32,633 bases of DNA from Halococcus salifodinae DSM 8989 (GTDB lineage: Archaea; Halobacteriota; Halobacteria; Halobacteriales; Halococcaceae). Position numbers and translations under genes: made by a program. The stretch is taken from the NCBI RefSeq assembly GCF_000336935.1, contig NZ_AOME01000029.1, positions 3,038 to 35,670 of the forward strand, written 5' to 3'. The notes beneath the pieces are model-generated. The model was given only the letters and a program-made list of their open reading frames with translations, searched no databases and had not been told where the DNA came from. Positions 23,845 through 31,806 of this stretch are shown here, piece by piece (the stretch's first letter is position 1; each line of letters starts with the position of its first letter).

Positions 23845-24771
23845 ATGATGGAGTACGAATCACTCAAGTCGGACTTACGCGGCGTCGCCTTCACCAACCC
23901 CACTCCGTTCTCCGAGGATGGCGGGGACGTCCTCCACGACGAACTCGCCGACCAGGTCGAGTCGCTGCGGGAGGCCGGCGCGCGACTGGTCATCCCCTGT
24001 GGCAACACGGGCGAGTACTACTCCCTCTCGAACGACGAGCGCGCCGCGGTGGTCGAGACGACCGCTGACGTGATGGGCGGGGAGGGGTCAGTCGTCGCCG
24101 GGCTCGGCGGGAGTCTCCCGACCGCCCGCGGCCTGCTCTCGCGCTACGAGGACGCCGGCGCGGACGCGGTGATGGTGATGCACCCCGTCCACACGTACAT
24201 CCACCGCGACGGACTCCGGCGGTACTACGAGGAGCTGATCGACGCGACCCACCTCGGCGTGATCCTCTACAAGCGCGGGGACGAACTCGATGACGACCTC
24301 ATCGCCGACCTCGCCGGCGAGGAGAACGTGGTCGCCGTGAAGTACGCAGTCAACGACGTGAAGGCGTTCTCCAAGGCCGTCGCCACGACCGAGGCCGACG
24401 TGGTCTGGTCGAACGGCATCGCCGAGCGCTTCGCCCCCGCCTTCGCCGTCGAGGGTGCCGAAGGGTTCACCACCGGCGTCGGGAACTTCGCCCCGGAACC
24501 CGCGCTCGCGCTGATGGACGCCCTGCGCGCGGAGGACTACGAGCGCGCCCGGGAGATTCGTGAACGCTTCCGGCCTTACGAGGACCTCCGCGAGGAGCCC
24601 GGCGCGGAGAGTCACCTCTCGGCCGCCAACAACGTCCCCGCGGTGAAGTTCGGGATGGAGCTCGCGGGCCGCTACGGCGGGCCGGTCCGCCCGCCGTTGG
24701 TCGACCTCTCCGACGAGGACGAGGAGCGCGCTCGCGAGTACTACGACCACTTGGTGAGCGGCGAGTACTGA
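23845..24771 (+). CDS. DapA-family sugar-acid lyase, possibly ketodeoxyglucarate dehydratase
   Basis: A 308-residue Schiff-base barrel enzyme. Typical features are VAFTNPTPF near the N-terminus, the motif PCGNTGEYYSL, Tyr142 in VILYKRG and Schiff-base Lys166 in VVAVKYAVND. The GNTGEYYSL block and the Y-K-R segment resemble 5-dehydro-4-deoxyglucarate dehydratase (KdgD) and related haloarchaeal enzymes more than lysine-pathway DapA. A KdgD would convert the glucarate dehydratase product to 2-oxoglutarate semialdehyde with loss of CO2 and water, which fits the divergent neighbour. A 2-keto-3-deoxyaldonate aldolase is the alternative. Two consecutive ATG codons (23845 and 23848) can serve as the start. 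Confidence 0.87.
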   Translation: MMEYESLKSDLRGVAFTNPTPFSEDGGDVLHDELADQVESLREAGARLVIPCGNTGEYYSLSNDERAAVVETTADVMGGEGSVVAGLGGSLPTARGLLSRYEDAGADAVMVMHPVHTYIHRDGLRRYYEELIDATHLGVILYKRGDELDDDLIADLAGEENVVAVKYAVNDVKAFSKAVATTEADVVWSNGIAERFAPAFAVEGAEGFTTGVGNFAPEPALALMDALRAEDYERAREIRERFRPYEDLREEPGAESHLSAANNVPAVKFGMELAGRYGGPVRPPLVDLSDEDEERAREYYDHLVSGEY

Positions 24772-24908
24772 CCTCGGCGCCCCGTCGCCCGTCCCGGTCG
24801 GAAATCGACTGTCGACCCTTCTCTCCTCGTAGCCGAGCGCCGAACCGTCCGCGGCCCGTTTTAGTCGAGGGGACCGGTTCCCGCCCGACCGGAGTCCGTG
24901 GCCCCAGT

Positions 24909-25543
24909 TCAGTCCAGATTCACGGCCGAATCGTACGACGACACCGCCGCGGCCGACGGCTCGTCGGTCTCGACGTCGACGACGGGGGCGGCGAACTCGG
25001 CCTCCAGGATGCCGCTCGGGACGCCCAATCTGACCGGCCCGGTCGGCGGCGTCAGCGCCGTCTCCACCCCGCATGCGACCTCGGTGGGTAGGTCGCGCCG
25101 GCGCTCGACGTTGACGTTCGCCTTGACGACCTCGTCGTAGGTGTCGGGATCGATCTCGTGGATCGGCCCCTTCCCGCGCTCGTCGGGGTCGACGTTGGCG
25201 GAGACATGGAGGATCGGCACCGGGTCCTCGTAGGCGTTCTTCAGGCCGTGCATCGCGTTGGTGTCGCCCGGTCCGGGGACGGTGAGCGTCGCCGCCGGCC
25301 GGCCGCCTCGTAGTACCCCCACGCGATGTGCGGGACGGCGGTCTCGTGGCGGGCCATCACGTAGCGCATCTCGTCGTGCTCGACGACCGTCCGGTCGAGC
25401 GGGAGCGTCTGCGTCCCCGGGATGCCGATCAGCGTGTCGACGCCGGCGTCGACGAGCGCCTCGTACACGTGGTTGCCGCCCGTCCTCGCCGTCCGGCCGG
25501 CGTCGCTCCCCACGGTATCGGTGTCAGTGTCGGCGTCAGTCAT
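24909..25543 (-). pseudogene. Truncated, frameshifted ThDP-dependent enzyme (acetolactate synthase type)
   Basis: The start at 25543 (MTDADTDTDTVG) leads into a ThDP-binding PYR domain: GNHVYEALVDAGVDTLIGIPG, then the conserved Glu in ARHETAVPHIAWGYYEA. Near 25291-25305 the frame shifts by one base, and the continuation VPGPGDTNAMHGLKNAYED runs in another frame. It ends at 24909 after GVPSGILEAEF and a non-conserved tail. The central and C-terminal ThDP domains (about 350 residues) are absent. A stand-alone PYR subunit as in sulfopyruvate decarboxylase is the alternative, but the frameshift and the missing partner argue for a relic. The original substrate was probably a 2-oxo acid. Confidence 0.78.
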
Positions 25544-25804
25544 GCACACACCGACCGACCCCACCGGATTAGCCTTTTCCCCGTCGCAAGTCGCCGCCCG
25601 AGCGCTCCGCCACTCCCGGTCACCGCTCGCCGACTGTTTCGGACTGTCGCCATCCGCTGACGGCCCCACTCGCCGACGGTGTTCGAGGGACAGGTGCCGG
25701 AACACGCAGCGGCGACGCCGGGGTCGAGCGAGGACCGACCGTCGCGCTAACGGCCGAGTCGTTCCGGGCCAGAGCGCCGCGGCGGCCGTCCGCGCCGGAG
25801 GGTT

Positions 25805-25889
25805 CTGCAGCAGCGTCTGCAACTGTTTGCAGATCCGACCGCACGAGACGTGCGGTCGAGCGTGTCATGATTTGCAGACGCTACTACAG
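25805..25889. mobile_element. MITE copy 2, diverged
   Basis: The left end CTGCAGCAGCGTCTGCAA and the inverted right end CTGTAGTAGCGTCTGCAA pair over 18 bases with two mismatches. The perfect 10-bp central stem CGACCGCACG/CGTGCGGTCG (25836-25845 with 25849-25858) is identical to copy 1 at 7954-8033, but the loop is AGA instead of TCGT. The flanking TA dinucleotides are no longer visible, so this copy is older. It occupies part of the 412-base gap 25544-25955, in which I see no gene. Confidence 0.75.
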
Positions 25890-25924
25890 CGACCCCGACC
25901 GCTCCCGGGTACCTGCCGCAGCGA

Positions 25925-25932
25925 CTTTATAG
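25925..25932 (+). promoter_or_regulatory. TATA box of the dehydratase at 25956
   Basis: CTTTATAG, 24-31 nt upstream of the ATG at 25956. It is a strong match to the haloarchaeal TATA box and lies 35 bases after the end of MITE copy 2, so the MITE forms the upstream boundary of this promoter. Confidence 0.65.
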
Positions 25933-25955
25933 CCTTGCGGATGTGACTGCTCCGC

Positions 25956-27200
25956 ATGCGAATCAGTGACGTCTCCGCTTGGACGATGAGTTCGCCGATC
26001 GACCCCCCACAGGAGCGCCGCTTCTACGGCGGGGTCCGTCGGCTCCTGAAGCGCGACGCCGTGCTCGTCCGCCTCGAAACCGCCGACGGTACGGTCGGTT
26101 TCGCGCCCGGCGGGGCGAGCAGTTCGGCGATGCGCGAGTACTTCGAGGGCGCCTCCCACGGCGGGTTCGTCGACCTCCTCGAGTCGGACGTCGCAGATGC
26201 GGTCGCCGGCGCAGACGCGGACGACCCGACGGAACTCGCGACCCGAATCCGCGACCTGGGGCTGCCGCGGCTCCTCGAGTCGCAGGCGATCTCGGCGGTG
26301 GACGTCGCCGCCCACGACGCGTGGGGGAAAGCGGCGGGGACACCCGCCTACGAACTCCTCACCGGGGAGACGGCGGACATCAGCACGTCGCTCCCGTTGT
26401 ACGCGAGCGCCGGGATGTACATGGAGCCGGAGGGGTACGCCGAGCAGGCCGCAGCCATCCGGGAGCGCGGGTTCGGCGGCTACAAGTACCGACCCGGGCT
26501 CGGCCCCGACGAGGACCGCCGGACGCTCCGCCTGCTCCGGAAACGCGTCGGCGACGAGATGGACCTGATGGTCGACGCCCACACTTGGTGGAAGATCGGC
26601 GAGTGCTCCTACACGTTCGACGAGATCGTCGCCCTCCTCGACGACTTCGGTGAACACGACCCCTACTGGATCGAGGAGCCCGTCGAGCCCGGCGATCACG
26701 GCGCTTACACCCGGCTCGCGGAGCGCACCGACCTCCCGCTTGCGGGCGGCGAGAGCGAGGAGTCCTCCGAGGGGTTAATCGCCCTCGTCGAGGACGGCCG
26801 CGTCGACTTCCTCCAAGGGGACGTGCGACACCACGAGGGGTTCACGGGGACGATGCGCGCGGCCCGACACTGCGCCGGGCGCGACGTCCGGTTCGTCCCG
26901 CACAACTTCGGGACGAACCTTGGGCTCGTCGCCAATGCCCACCTCACCGCGGCGGCACCGGAGACGCGGCTCCTCGAGTACCCCGTCTTCGGTGACGACG
27001 TCGCCGGGATGTACCCATTCCCGCTCGCCGAGGCGATCCTCGACACCGACCTCGATCTCGAGAATGGAACGCTCGACGTCCCCGAGGGTCCCGGCCTCGG
27101 GGTCGAAGTGAACCTCGACGTCGTCGAGGAGTACCCCGAGATCGAGGGGCCGTGGACCGAGTTCGAGTACGACGAGGGCGTGATATCCGACGGGGAGTAG
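25956..27200 (+). CDS. Enolase-superfamily sugar-acid dehydratase (paralogue A)
   Basis: A 414-residue MR/MLE enzyme. Probable catalytic and metal residues are Lys177 in GGYKYRPG (where relatives carry KxK), Asp207 (LMVDAHTWW), Glu240 (WIEEPVEP), Glu266 (AGGESEES), Asp289 (LQGDVRHH) and His316 (VPHNFGTN). The capping domain begins MRISDVSAWT. The K-Y-R variant means it falls outside the textbook mandelate racemase motif and cannot be matched to one substrate by eye. The start is fixed by the TATA box at 25925-25932. A T-rich run follows the stop (27229-27241) and could end transcription ahead of the convergent aldolase gene. Confidence 0.88.
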   Translation: MRISDVSAWTMSSPIDPPQERRFYGGVRRLLKRDAVLVRLETADGTVGFAPGGASSSAMREYFEGASHGGFVDLLESDVADAVAGADADDPTELATRIRDLGLPRLLESQAISAVDVAAHDAWGKAAGTPAYELLTGETADISTSLPLYASAGMYMEPEGYAEQAAAIRERGFGGYKYRPGLGPDEDRRTLRLLRKRVGDEMDLMVDAHTWWKIGECSYTFDEIVALLDDFGEHDPYWIEEPVEPGDHGAYTRLAERTDLPLAGGESEESSEGLIALVEDGRVDFLQGDVRHHEGFTGTMRAARHCAGRDVRFVPHNFGTNLGLVANAHLTAAAPETRLLEYPVFGDDVAGMYPFPLAEAILDTDLDLENGTLDVPEGPGLGVEVNLDVVEEYPEIEGPWTEFEYDEGVISDGE

Positions 27201-27243
27201 GCCGCCAGGAACAGTCCCCCGGTCGGGCTCTTTCCTTTCTCGG

Positions 27244-27828
27244 TTACTGCTCTTCGAACGCATCCGCACACTCCGCCAGCGTCCGCCCTGCTCCCTCCTC
27301 GAGGTAGATCGCGTCGGCGCCGTCGCGCCCGTAGTCCGTGGCGCGCCCGAGGCCCACCCCGCGACTCCCGGCGGGCGGGTAGCGCGTCGCGTCGACAACC
27401 GCCTCGGCCTCCGCGGCGGTGTCGACCATCGGGACGAGCAGCGCGTCCGGGTCCAAGTCGAGGGTCCGCTTCAGCTCGACGGGGTCGTGGCCGCCGACAC
27501 GAACGAGCGTCTCCATCTCCCCCGGTGCGGCGTCGACCGCCCGGAGGAGGCTCGCCATCGTCTCGAAGGAGACCGGAGCGTGCTCGGCGTCGACACAGAG
27601 GAAGTCGAAGCCGCTCCCGGCGAGCAGTTCGGCGACCATCGGATGCGGCACCGAGAGCCAGCCGCCGAGCAGGGGCTCGTCGGCCGCCGCGGCGCGGCGG
27701 AGGCGCGGGCCGGCATCGTCATCGCCGTCCGCGGTATCTGCGTGGCTCCCCGCCGTGTCGCCGCCGGTGCCATCGACGCCCTCGCCCGACCCGTCGTCGC
27801 CGCCGCTCCCGCCGCCGTACCCCGTCAT
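27244..27828 (-). CDS. HpcH/HpaI-type aldolase lacking its metal-binding segment
   Basis: A 194-residue protein; intact members have about 250-260. A 50-residue G/D/T-rich leader is followed by family blocks GGWLSVPHPMVAELLAGSGF, DFLCVDAEHAP (catalytic His83), Arg110 (LVRVGG) and LVPMVDTAAEAEAVV, then GSRGVGLGRATDYGRDG. Next should come the metal-binding Glu (IQIET-type) and Asp (GPADLS-type) motifs, but the chain runs directly into GAGRTLAECADAFEEQ and stops. The missing part is not found downstream, so an internal deletion of about 70 codons is likely and activity is doubtful. The ATG overlaps the stop of paralogue B by four bases. Such aldolases split 2-keto-3-deoxy acids such as KD-rhamnonate or KD-glucarate. 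Confidence 0.8.
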   Translation of the reverse strand: MTGYGGGSGGDDGSGEGVDGTGGDTAGSHADTADGDDDAGPRLRRAAAADEPLLGGWLSVPHPMVAELLAGSGFDFLCVDAEHAPVSFETMASLLRAVDAAPGEMETLVRVGGHDPVELKRTLDLDPDALLVPMVDTAAEAEAVVDATRYPPAGSRGVGLGRATDYGRDGADAIYLEEGAGRTLAECADAFEEQ

Positions 27829-29045
27829 CCGAACATCGTACCGGGGTCGAGGAGGTGCTCGGAGACGACGTCCTCGTCGAGTTCGATGCCGAGCCCCGGG
27901 GTCTCGGGCACGTCGATGTACCCCTCCTGGATGAGCGGTTCGTCGCGGACGAGCATGTCGTCCCACCAGTCGACCTCCAGAGCGTGATACTCCAGGGTGT
28001 CGAAGTTCGGAACCACGGCGCCGAGGTGGACGCAGGCTACGGTTCCGACGGGGCTACAGACGTTGTGCGGGGAGAAGGCGATGTAGTTCTCCTCGGCGCG
28101 GCTGGCGATGGCCTTCGACTCGGCGAGACCGCCGCAGGTGCTCGGGTCCGGCGTGACGACGTCGACGCCGAAGTCGTACAGCAGCTCCTTGAACTCGTGG
28201 ACGCGGAAGCGGTTCTCCCCCGTCGCCAGCGGCGTGTCGGTCGCGCGGTTCACCTCGCGCTGGGCGTCCATGTTCTCCGGTGGAACGACGTCTTCCAGCC
28301 ACATCAGGTCGTACGGCTCCAGTTCGTTCGCGATGCGCTTTGCGCTGTCCATCGAGTAATCCCAGTGGATGTCGAACGCGAGGTCGATCTCGTAGCCGAT
28401 CGCCTCCCTGATGGCATCCACCGTGTCGACCTTCCGCTGGATCGCCGCGTTGCCCACCCGACCGTTGTACGGGTCGGGGTGGTTGTCGAACGGCTGGTCG
28501 AGGTCGAACTTCAGCGCGGTGAACCCCATGTCTGCGACGCGTTTCGCCTCCTCGGCGTACGCCTCGACGGAGTAGGCGTCCTCGTCGTGGGCCGCGTGGT
28601 AGCCGTGCTCGAGTTCGAACGCTTCGCCGGCGTGGCAGTCGCAGTAGATGCGCACCGAGTCGCGGTACTTCCCGCCCAGCAGTTGGTACGTCGGTACGCC
28701 GAGGATCTTCCCGGCGGCGTCCCAGAGGGCGATCTCGATGCCGGAGGCCGCCGTGACGACCTTCCCGGTCGTCCCGCCGTGGCCGGAGGTCTCCTGGACC
28801 ATCCGGCGGAACAGGCGCTCGACGTCGAGGGGGTTCTCGCCGACCAGAAACTCCTCCATGTACTCCATCACTTCGACGACACCGCCGCCGCGGTACGACT
28901 CGCCGAGGCCCGTGACGCCCGCGTCGGTGTGGACCCGAACGAGGTTCCACTCGAAGTTCCCCTCGACGACGCAGGTCTCGATCCCCGTGATTTCGACGTC
29001 CCGGCCCTCCCCGCGCGTCGGCGCGTGGTTCGAGAAGTCCCTCAT
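27825..29045 (-). CDS. Enolase-superfamily sugar-acid dehydratase (paralogue B)
   Basis: A 406-residue enzyme, the closest intact relative in the window of the pseudogene at 2856-4036. The ligand set is Lys179-x-Asp181 (ALKFDLD), Asp225-x-His227 (AFDIHWD), Glu251 (WLEDVVPPEN), Glu277 (ATGENRF), Asp300 (VTPDPSTCGG) and His327 (FSPHNVCSP). The D-x-H pattern is typical of the galactonate/gluconate/mannonate dehydratase groups. It is followed, with ATGA overlap, by the HpcH/HpaI aldolase, which would have cleaved the 2-keto-3-deoxy product. An AT-richer box (about 29066-29073) stands 21-28 nt upstream of the ATG at 29045. The exact aldonate is unknown. Confidence 0.9.
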   Translation of the reverse strand: MRDFSNHAPTRGEGRDVEITGIETCVVEGNFEWNLVRVHTDAGVTGLGESYRGGGVVEVMEYMEEFLVGENPLDVERLFRRMVQETSGHGGTTGKVVTAASGIEIALWDAAGKILGVPTYQLLGGKYRDSVRIYCDCHAGEAFELEHGYHAAHDEDAYSVEAYAEEAKRVADMGFTALKFDLDQPFDNHPDPYNGRVGNAAIQRKVDTVDAIREAIGYEIDLAFDIHWDYSMDSAKRIANELEPYDLMWLEDVVPPENMDAQREVNRATDTPLATGENRFRVHEFKELLYDFGVDVVTPDPSTCGGLAESKAIASRAEENYIAFSPHNVCSPVGTVACVHLGAVVPNFDTLEYHALEVDWWDDMLVRDEPLIQEGYIDVPETPGLGIELDEDVVSEHLLDPGTMFG

Positions 29046-29274
29046 CGAACCCTCCCCGAGGATGGCTGATAGTCGACGCGCTCTCCGTCAGTCTGACCGC
29101 TGGCTCGTGTCCGCATCGTCGTCAACCAAACGACCGCGCTACACCATAACAGTTCGCACGGTGCCGGTTCGTGCCGGGAGTTCGTGCGACCGTTCGGCGG
29201 GAGTCGCCAGAGACCCACCGAAGTGCCACCCGACTCGGCTCGTCGGCCGACCGCAGTCGCGTCGGCCGGACGGC

Positions 29275-30423
29275 TTACTGCTCCCGGAGGTCGTCTCGGT
29301 CCTCGTTCTCGCCCGTCTCCGACGGATGTGGCGGCCGGTCGTCCTCGTGTTCGGGCGTCACCTCCCCCGCTTCGACCAGCGACTCCAGCGGGTGATCGTA
29401 GACGCCGGCGAGCGGCAACTCCACGCGCCCGCGTCGGCACGAGGACTCGTGGCCGGCGAACAGTATCTCGGTCGTGTTCAGCGCGTGGCGAGCCTCCAAC
29501 TCCGTCTCGCCTCCGCCGTCGAGTGCGTCGAGGACGTCGTCGATAGCGCGGTCGACCCGCCCGTCGAACTCGTCGGCGACCTCGACCTCGGTCCACCCCT
29601 CGCCGTCGCGGCGATACGCCAGTCCGAGGCCGTCCCGGCGACCGATTTCGACGACGCCATCGACGCCGACGAGACGGAACCAGCAGTCGTAGAAGTCGTA
29701 GGGGCCGTCCGACAGCGGGACGTCGTCGCCCGTCGCGGCGACCCCGTGGACACCGTTCTCGTACTGCCAGGAGACGAACGCGTGGTCGGCCGTGTGGACG
29801 CCGTAGCGGACGTGCTCGGTACTGTAGTCCAACTGCCCCATCACCCACGCGCCGCGGTGCTCGTCGTTGAACATCGCCGCGAGATCGAGGCTGTGGGTGC
29901 CGTTGTCGAAGAAGTTCCCCCACGAGATCTCGATGCGCTCCAAATCGCCGACGACGCCGTCGTCCAGCAACTCTTTCGCCCGGCGAAACGGGTCGCCGAA
30001 CCGCCGCTGGTGCCCGAAGGTGAGTTGGACGCCCTCGCGGTCGCAGACGTGGACCATCGCCCGCGCCCCGGCCCAGGTGCGGGCCATCGGCTTCTCGCAG
30101 TGGACGGCTTCGACGCTTCCGTGCTCGGCACAGCCGATGACGATGTCGGCGTGAGTCGGGATGGGGGTACAGACGCTCACGAGGTCGGGGTCGACGCTGT
30201 CGAGCATCGCCTCGTAGTCCTCGTAGACGCCGTCCTCGGGCACGTCGTACTCCGCGGCGAACCGGTCTACGTACTCGGGGACGACGTCCGCACAGGCGAC
30301 GACGTCGCAGCCGTCGCGGTCGCGGTAGGCGTCGGCGTGCTCATAGGCGAACGCGTGGCTCCGTCCGCTGATGTCCGTCTCCCGCCCCGGCCCGACGCCG
30401 ACGACGGCGACTCGATGTGACAT
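29275..30423 (-). CDS. Gfo/Idh/MocA-family sugar oxidoreductase
   Basis: A 382-residue NAD(P)-dependent oxidoreductase. The N-terminal Rossmann motif is atypically extended (VAVVGVGPGRETDISG). The family Glu-Lys-Pro motif is at 110-112 (HCEKPMA), FGHQRRF follows, and the C-terminal domain carries DNGTHSLDL with Asp173 and His177 as catalytic candidates. The ATG at 30423 is preferred over a start ten codons earlier because the Rossmann strand begins directly after it. It could oxidise an aldose or sugar lactone upstream of the dehydratases, as in haloarchaeal pentose routes. The C-terminal tail after about residue 345 is acidic and not conserved. The 229-base gap to 29045 shows no gene. Confidence 0.88.
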   Translation of the reverse strand: MSHRVAVVGVGPGRETDISGRSHAFAYEHADAYRDRDGCDVVACADVVPEYVDRFAAEYDVPEDGVYEDYEAMLDSVDPDLVSVCTPIPTHADIVIGCAEHGSVEAVHCEKPMARTWAGARAMVHVCDREGVQLTFGHQRRFGDPFRRAKELLDDGVVGDLERIEISWGNFFDNGTHSLDLAAMFNDEHRGAWVMGQLDYSTEHVRYGVHTADHAFVSWQYENGVHGVAATGDDVPLSDGPYDFYDCWFRLVGVDGVVEIGRRDGLGLAYRRDGEGWTEVEVADEFDGRVDRAIDDVLDALDGGGETELEARHALNTTEILFAGHESSCRRGRVELPLAGVYDHPLESLVEAGEVTPEHEDDRPPHPSETGENEDRDDLREQ

Positions 30424-30504
30424 GTGTGTCTGTGTGACGGGGTGACGTTTCACGCTTGGGGCGGCTGTAGCGATCGTGTTTAGTCAGGGGAACCCGACAG
30501 TAGG

Positions 30505-30565
30505 AGGTCTAAGTCGGAGCCTCACGCAAGGAGCCCCACCCTGAGCCGGGTGGTCGGGCAATCGT
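30505..30565 (+). other. Possible IS200/IS605 (TnpB-type) right-end remnant
   Basis: The stretch with CGGAGCCTCACGCAAGGAG followed by a CCACCC-TGAGCC-GGGTGG hairpin (30536-30553) resembles, from memory, the 3' end of haloarchaeal TnpB-carrying IS200/IS605 elements, where the guide-RNA scaffold lies. No tnpA or tnpB gene is present around it. It could be a solo right end, or a coincidence. Confidence 0.3.
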
Positions 30566-30619
30566 CGTTCGCGCCTCGGTCGGTGAAACTCGAGGGCCGG
30601 AGGTCGATTCTCTCGCCGC

Positions 30620-31723
30620 TCAGATGAGGTACTGCTCCAGGGCGTCATCGTCGAAGGTGACGCCGTGGCCGGGGCGGTCCGGGATGGGGAGTTCGCCGTC
30701 CTCGGCCTCCATCGGGTGTTCGAGTACGTCGTCGAACGCCTTCACGTCCGAGTCACGGTAGAAGTACTCCGCCCAGAGGCCGTTCTCGATAGCGCCCAGC
30801 AGGTGGACGTGCAGGTCCCAGTTGTAGTGCGGGGCGACCGGAATGTCGTAGGACGCGGCGGTGTTGGCGACGCGCAGCCACTCGGTCACTCCGCCGACGA
30901 CGGAGACGTCCGGCTGGACGATCTCGACGGCGCCCTCGCGCAGGAGTTCGGCGAACCCGTACCGCGAGAACTCCAGTTCGCCCGCGGCGACCGGGTACGG
31001 GAGCGCGTCGTTCACCTCGCGCATCAGCGAGACGCTGTCGGGCATCACCGGCTCCTCGATGAAGTACGGGTCGTACTCGGCGAACGCCCGGCAAGCGCGC
31101 ACTGCCTCCTGCTTGTTCGACCACTTCCCGTTGGCGTCCATCAGCAGCGTCCGGTGTGGGCCGATCGTCTCCCGGACCGCGGCGACGCGCTCGACTTCGC
31201 GTTCCAGGGACTCGCGGCCGACCTTCATCTTCACGACGTCGTGGCCGCGGTCGACGTAGCGCTTCATCTCCTCGCGCAGGCCGTCGAGCCCCTTCTCGTC
31301 GCGGTAGTAGCCGCCGCTGGCGTAGGCGGGAACGCTCTCCTTGCTCGCGCCGAGCAGTTTGTATAGCGGGAGGTCGGCCCGCTTACCCTTCAGGTCCCAC
31401 AGCGCGATATCCACGATGGAGATCGCCCGCAGGAGAACGCCCTTCCGACCGATCTGGACCGTCCCGTCGAACATCTCGCGCCAGAGGCGCGTCGTGTCCG
31501 CCGGGTCCTCCCCCTCCACGACCGAGGCGAGCAGTTCGGAGACGGCATCGGCGACGAGTGTCGCACCCCCGTAGCCGAGCGTGTAGCCTATCCCCTCGTT
31601 ACCCGCGTCGTCGCGGATACGGACGACCGCGTGGTCGCGCTCCTCGACGACGCGCGTCGCGAACGCGACCGGTTCGTCGAGCGGGATGGAGACGGCGAAG
31701 CTCTCGATGTCGCTGACTGTCAT
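30620..31723 (-). CDS. Enolase-superfamily enzyme, mandelate-racemase subgroup (paralogue C)
   Basis: A 367-residue enzyme with the classical mandelate-racemase/muconate-cycloisomerase pattern: KxK at Lys165/Lys167 (VKMKVG), Asp196 and Asn198 (LMDANGKWS), Glu224 (FIEEPVMPD), Glu249 (AAGELEF), Asp272 (QPDVSVVGG) and His299 (APHYNWDLH). The His-Asp dyad with two lysines allows racemisation or dehydration of a sugar acid. The start at 31723 lies 27-34 nt from an AT-rich box (GAAAACGA, 31750-31757 on the plus strand). It stands alone: upstream is the ISH6-like element, and a 196-base gap with the TnpB-end-like remnant follows. Confidence 0.9.
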   Translation of the reverse strand: MTVSDIESFAVSIPLDEPVAFATRVVEERDHAVVRIRDDAGNEGIGYTLGYGGATLVADAVSELLASVVEGEDPADTTRLWREMFDGTVQIGRKGVLLRAISIVDIALWDLKGKRADLPLYKLLGASKESVPAYASGGYYRDEKGLDGLREEMKRYVDRGHDVVKMKVGRESLEREVERVAAVRETIGPHRTLLMDANGKWSNKQEAVRACRAFAEYDPYFIEEPVMPDSVSLMREVNDALPYPVAAGELEFSRYGFAELLREGAVEIVQPDVSVVGGVTEWLRVANTAASYDIPVAPHYNWDLHVHLLGAIENGLWAEYFYRDSDVKAFDDVLEHPMEAEDGELPIPDRPGHGVTFDDDALEQYLI

Positions 31724-31806
31724 GCGTGCGACCGGTCACGACCGACTGGGAAAACGATTGGGGTGTAAGAACACCCTACAATCGATTGGTCGCGTCCCAA
31801 AGTCGT

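Noticed and set aside
25620-25868. ORFs crossing MITE copy 2 (for example a Cys-containing product ending in DLQTLLQR)
   Set aside because: They read through the palindrome itself and recur with every MITE copy; not real genes.
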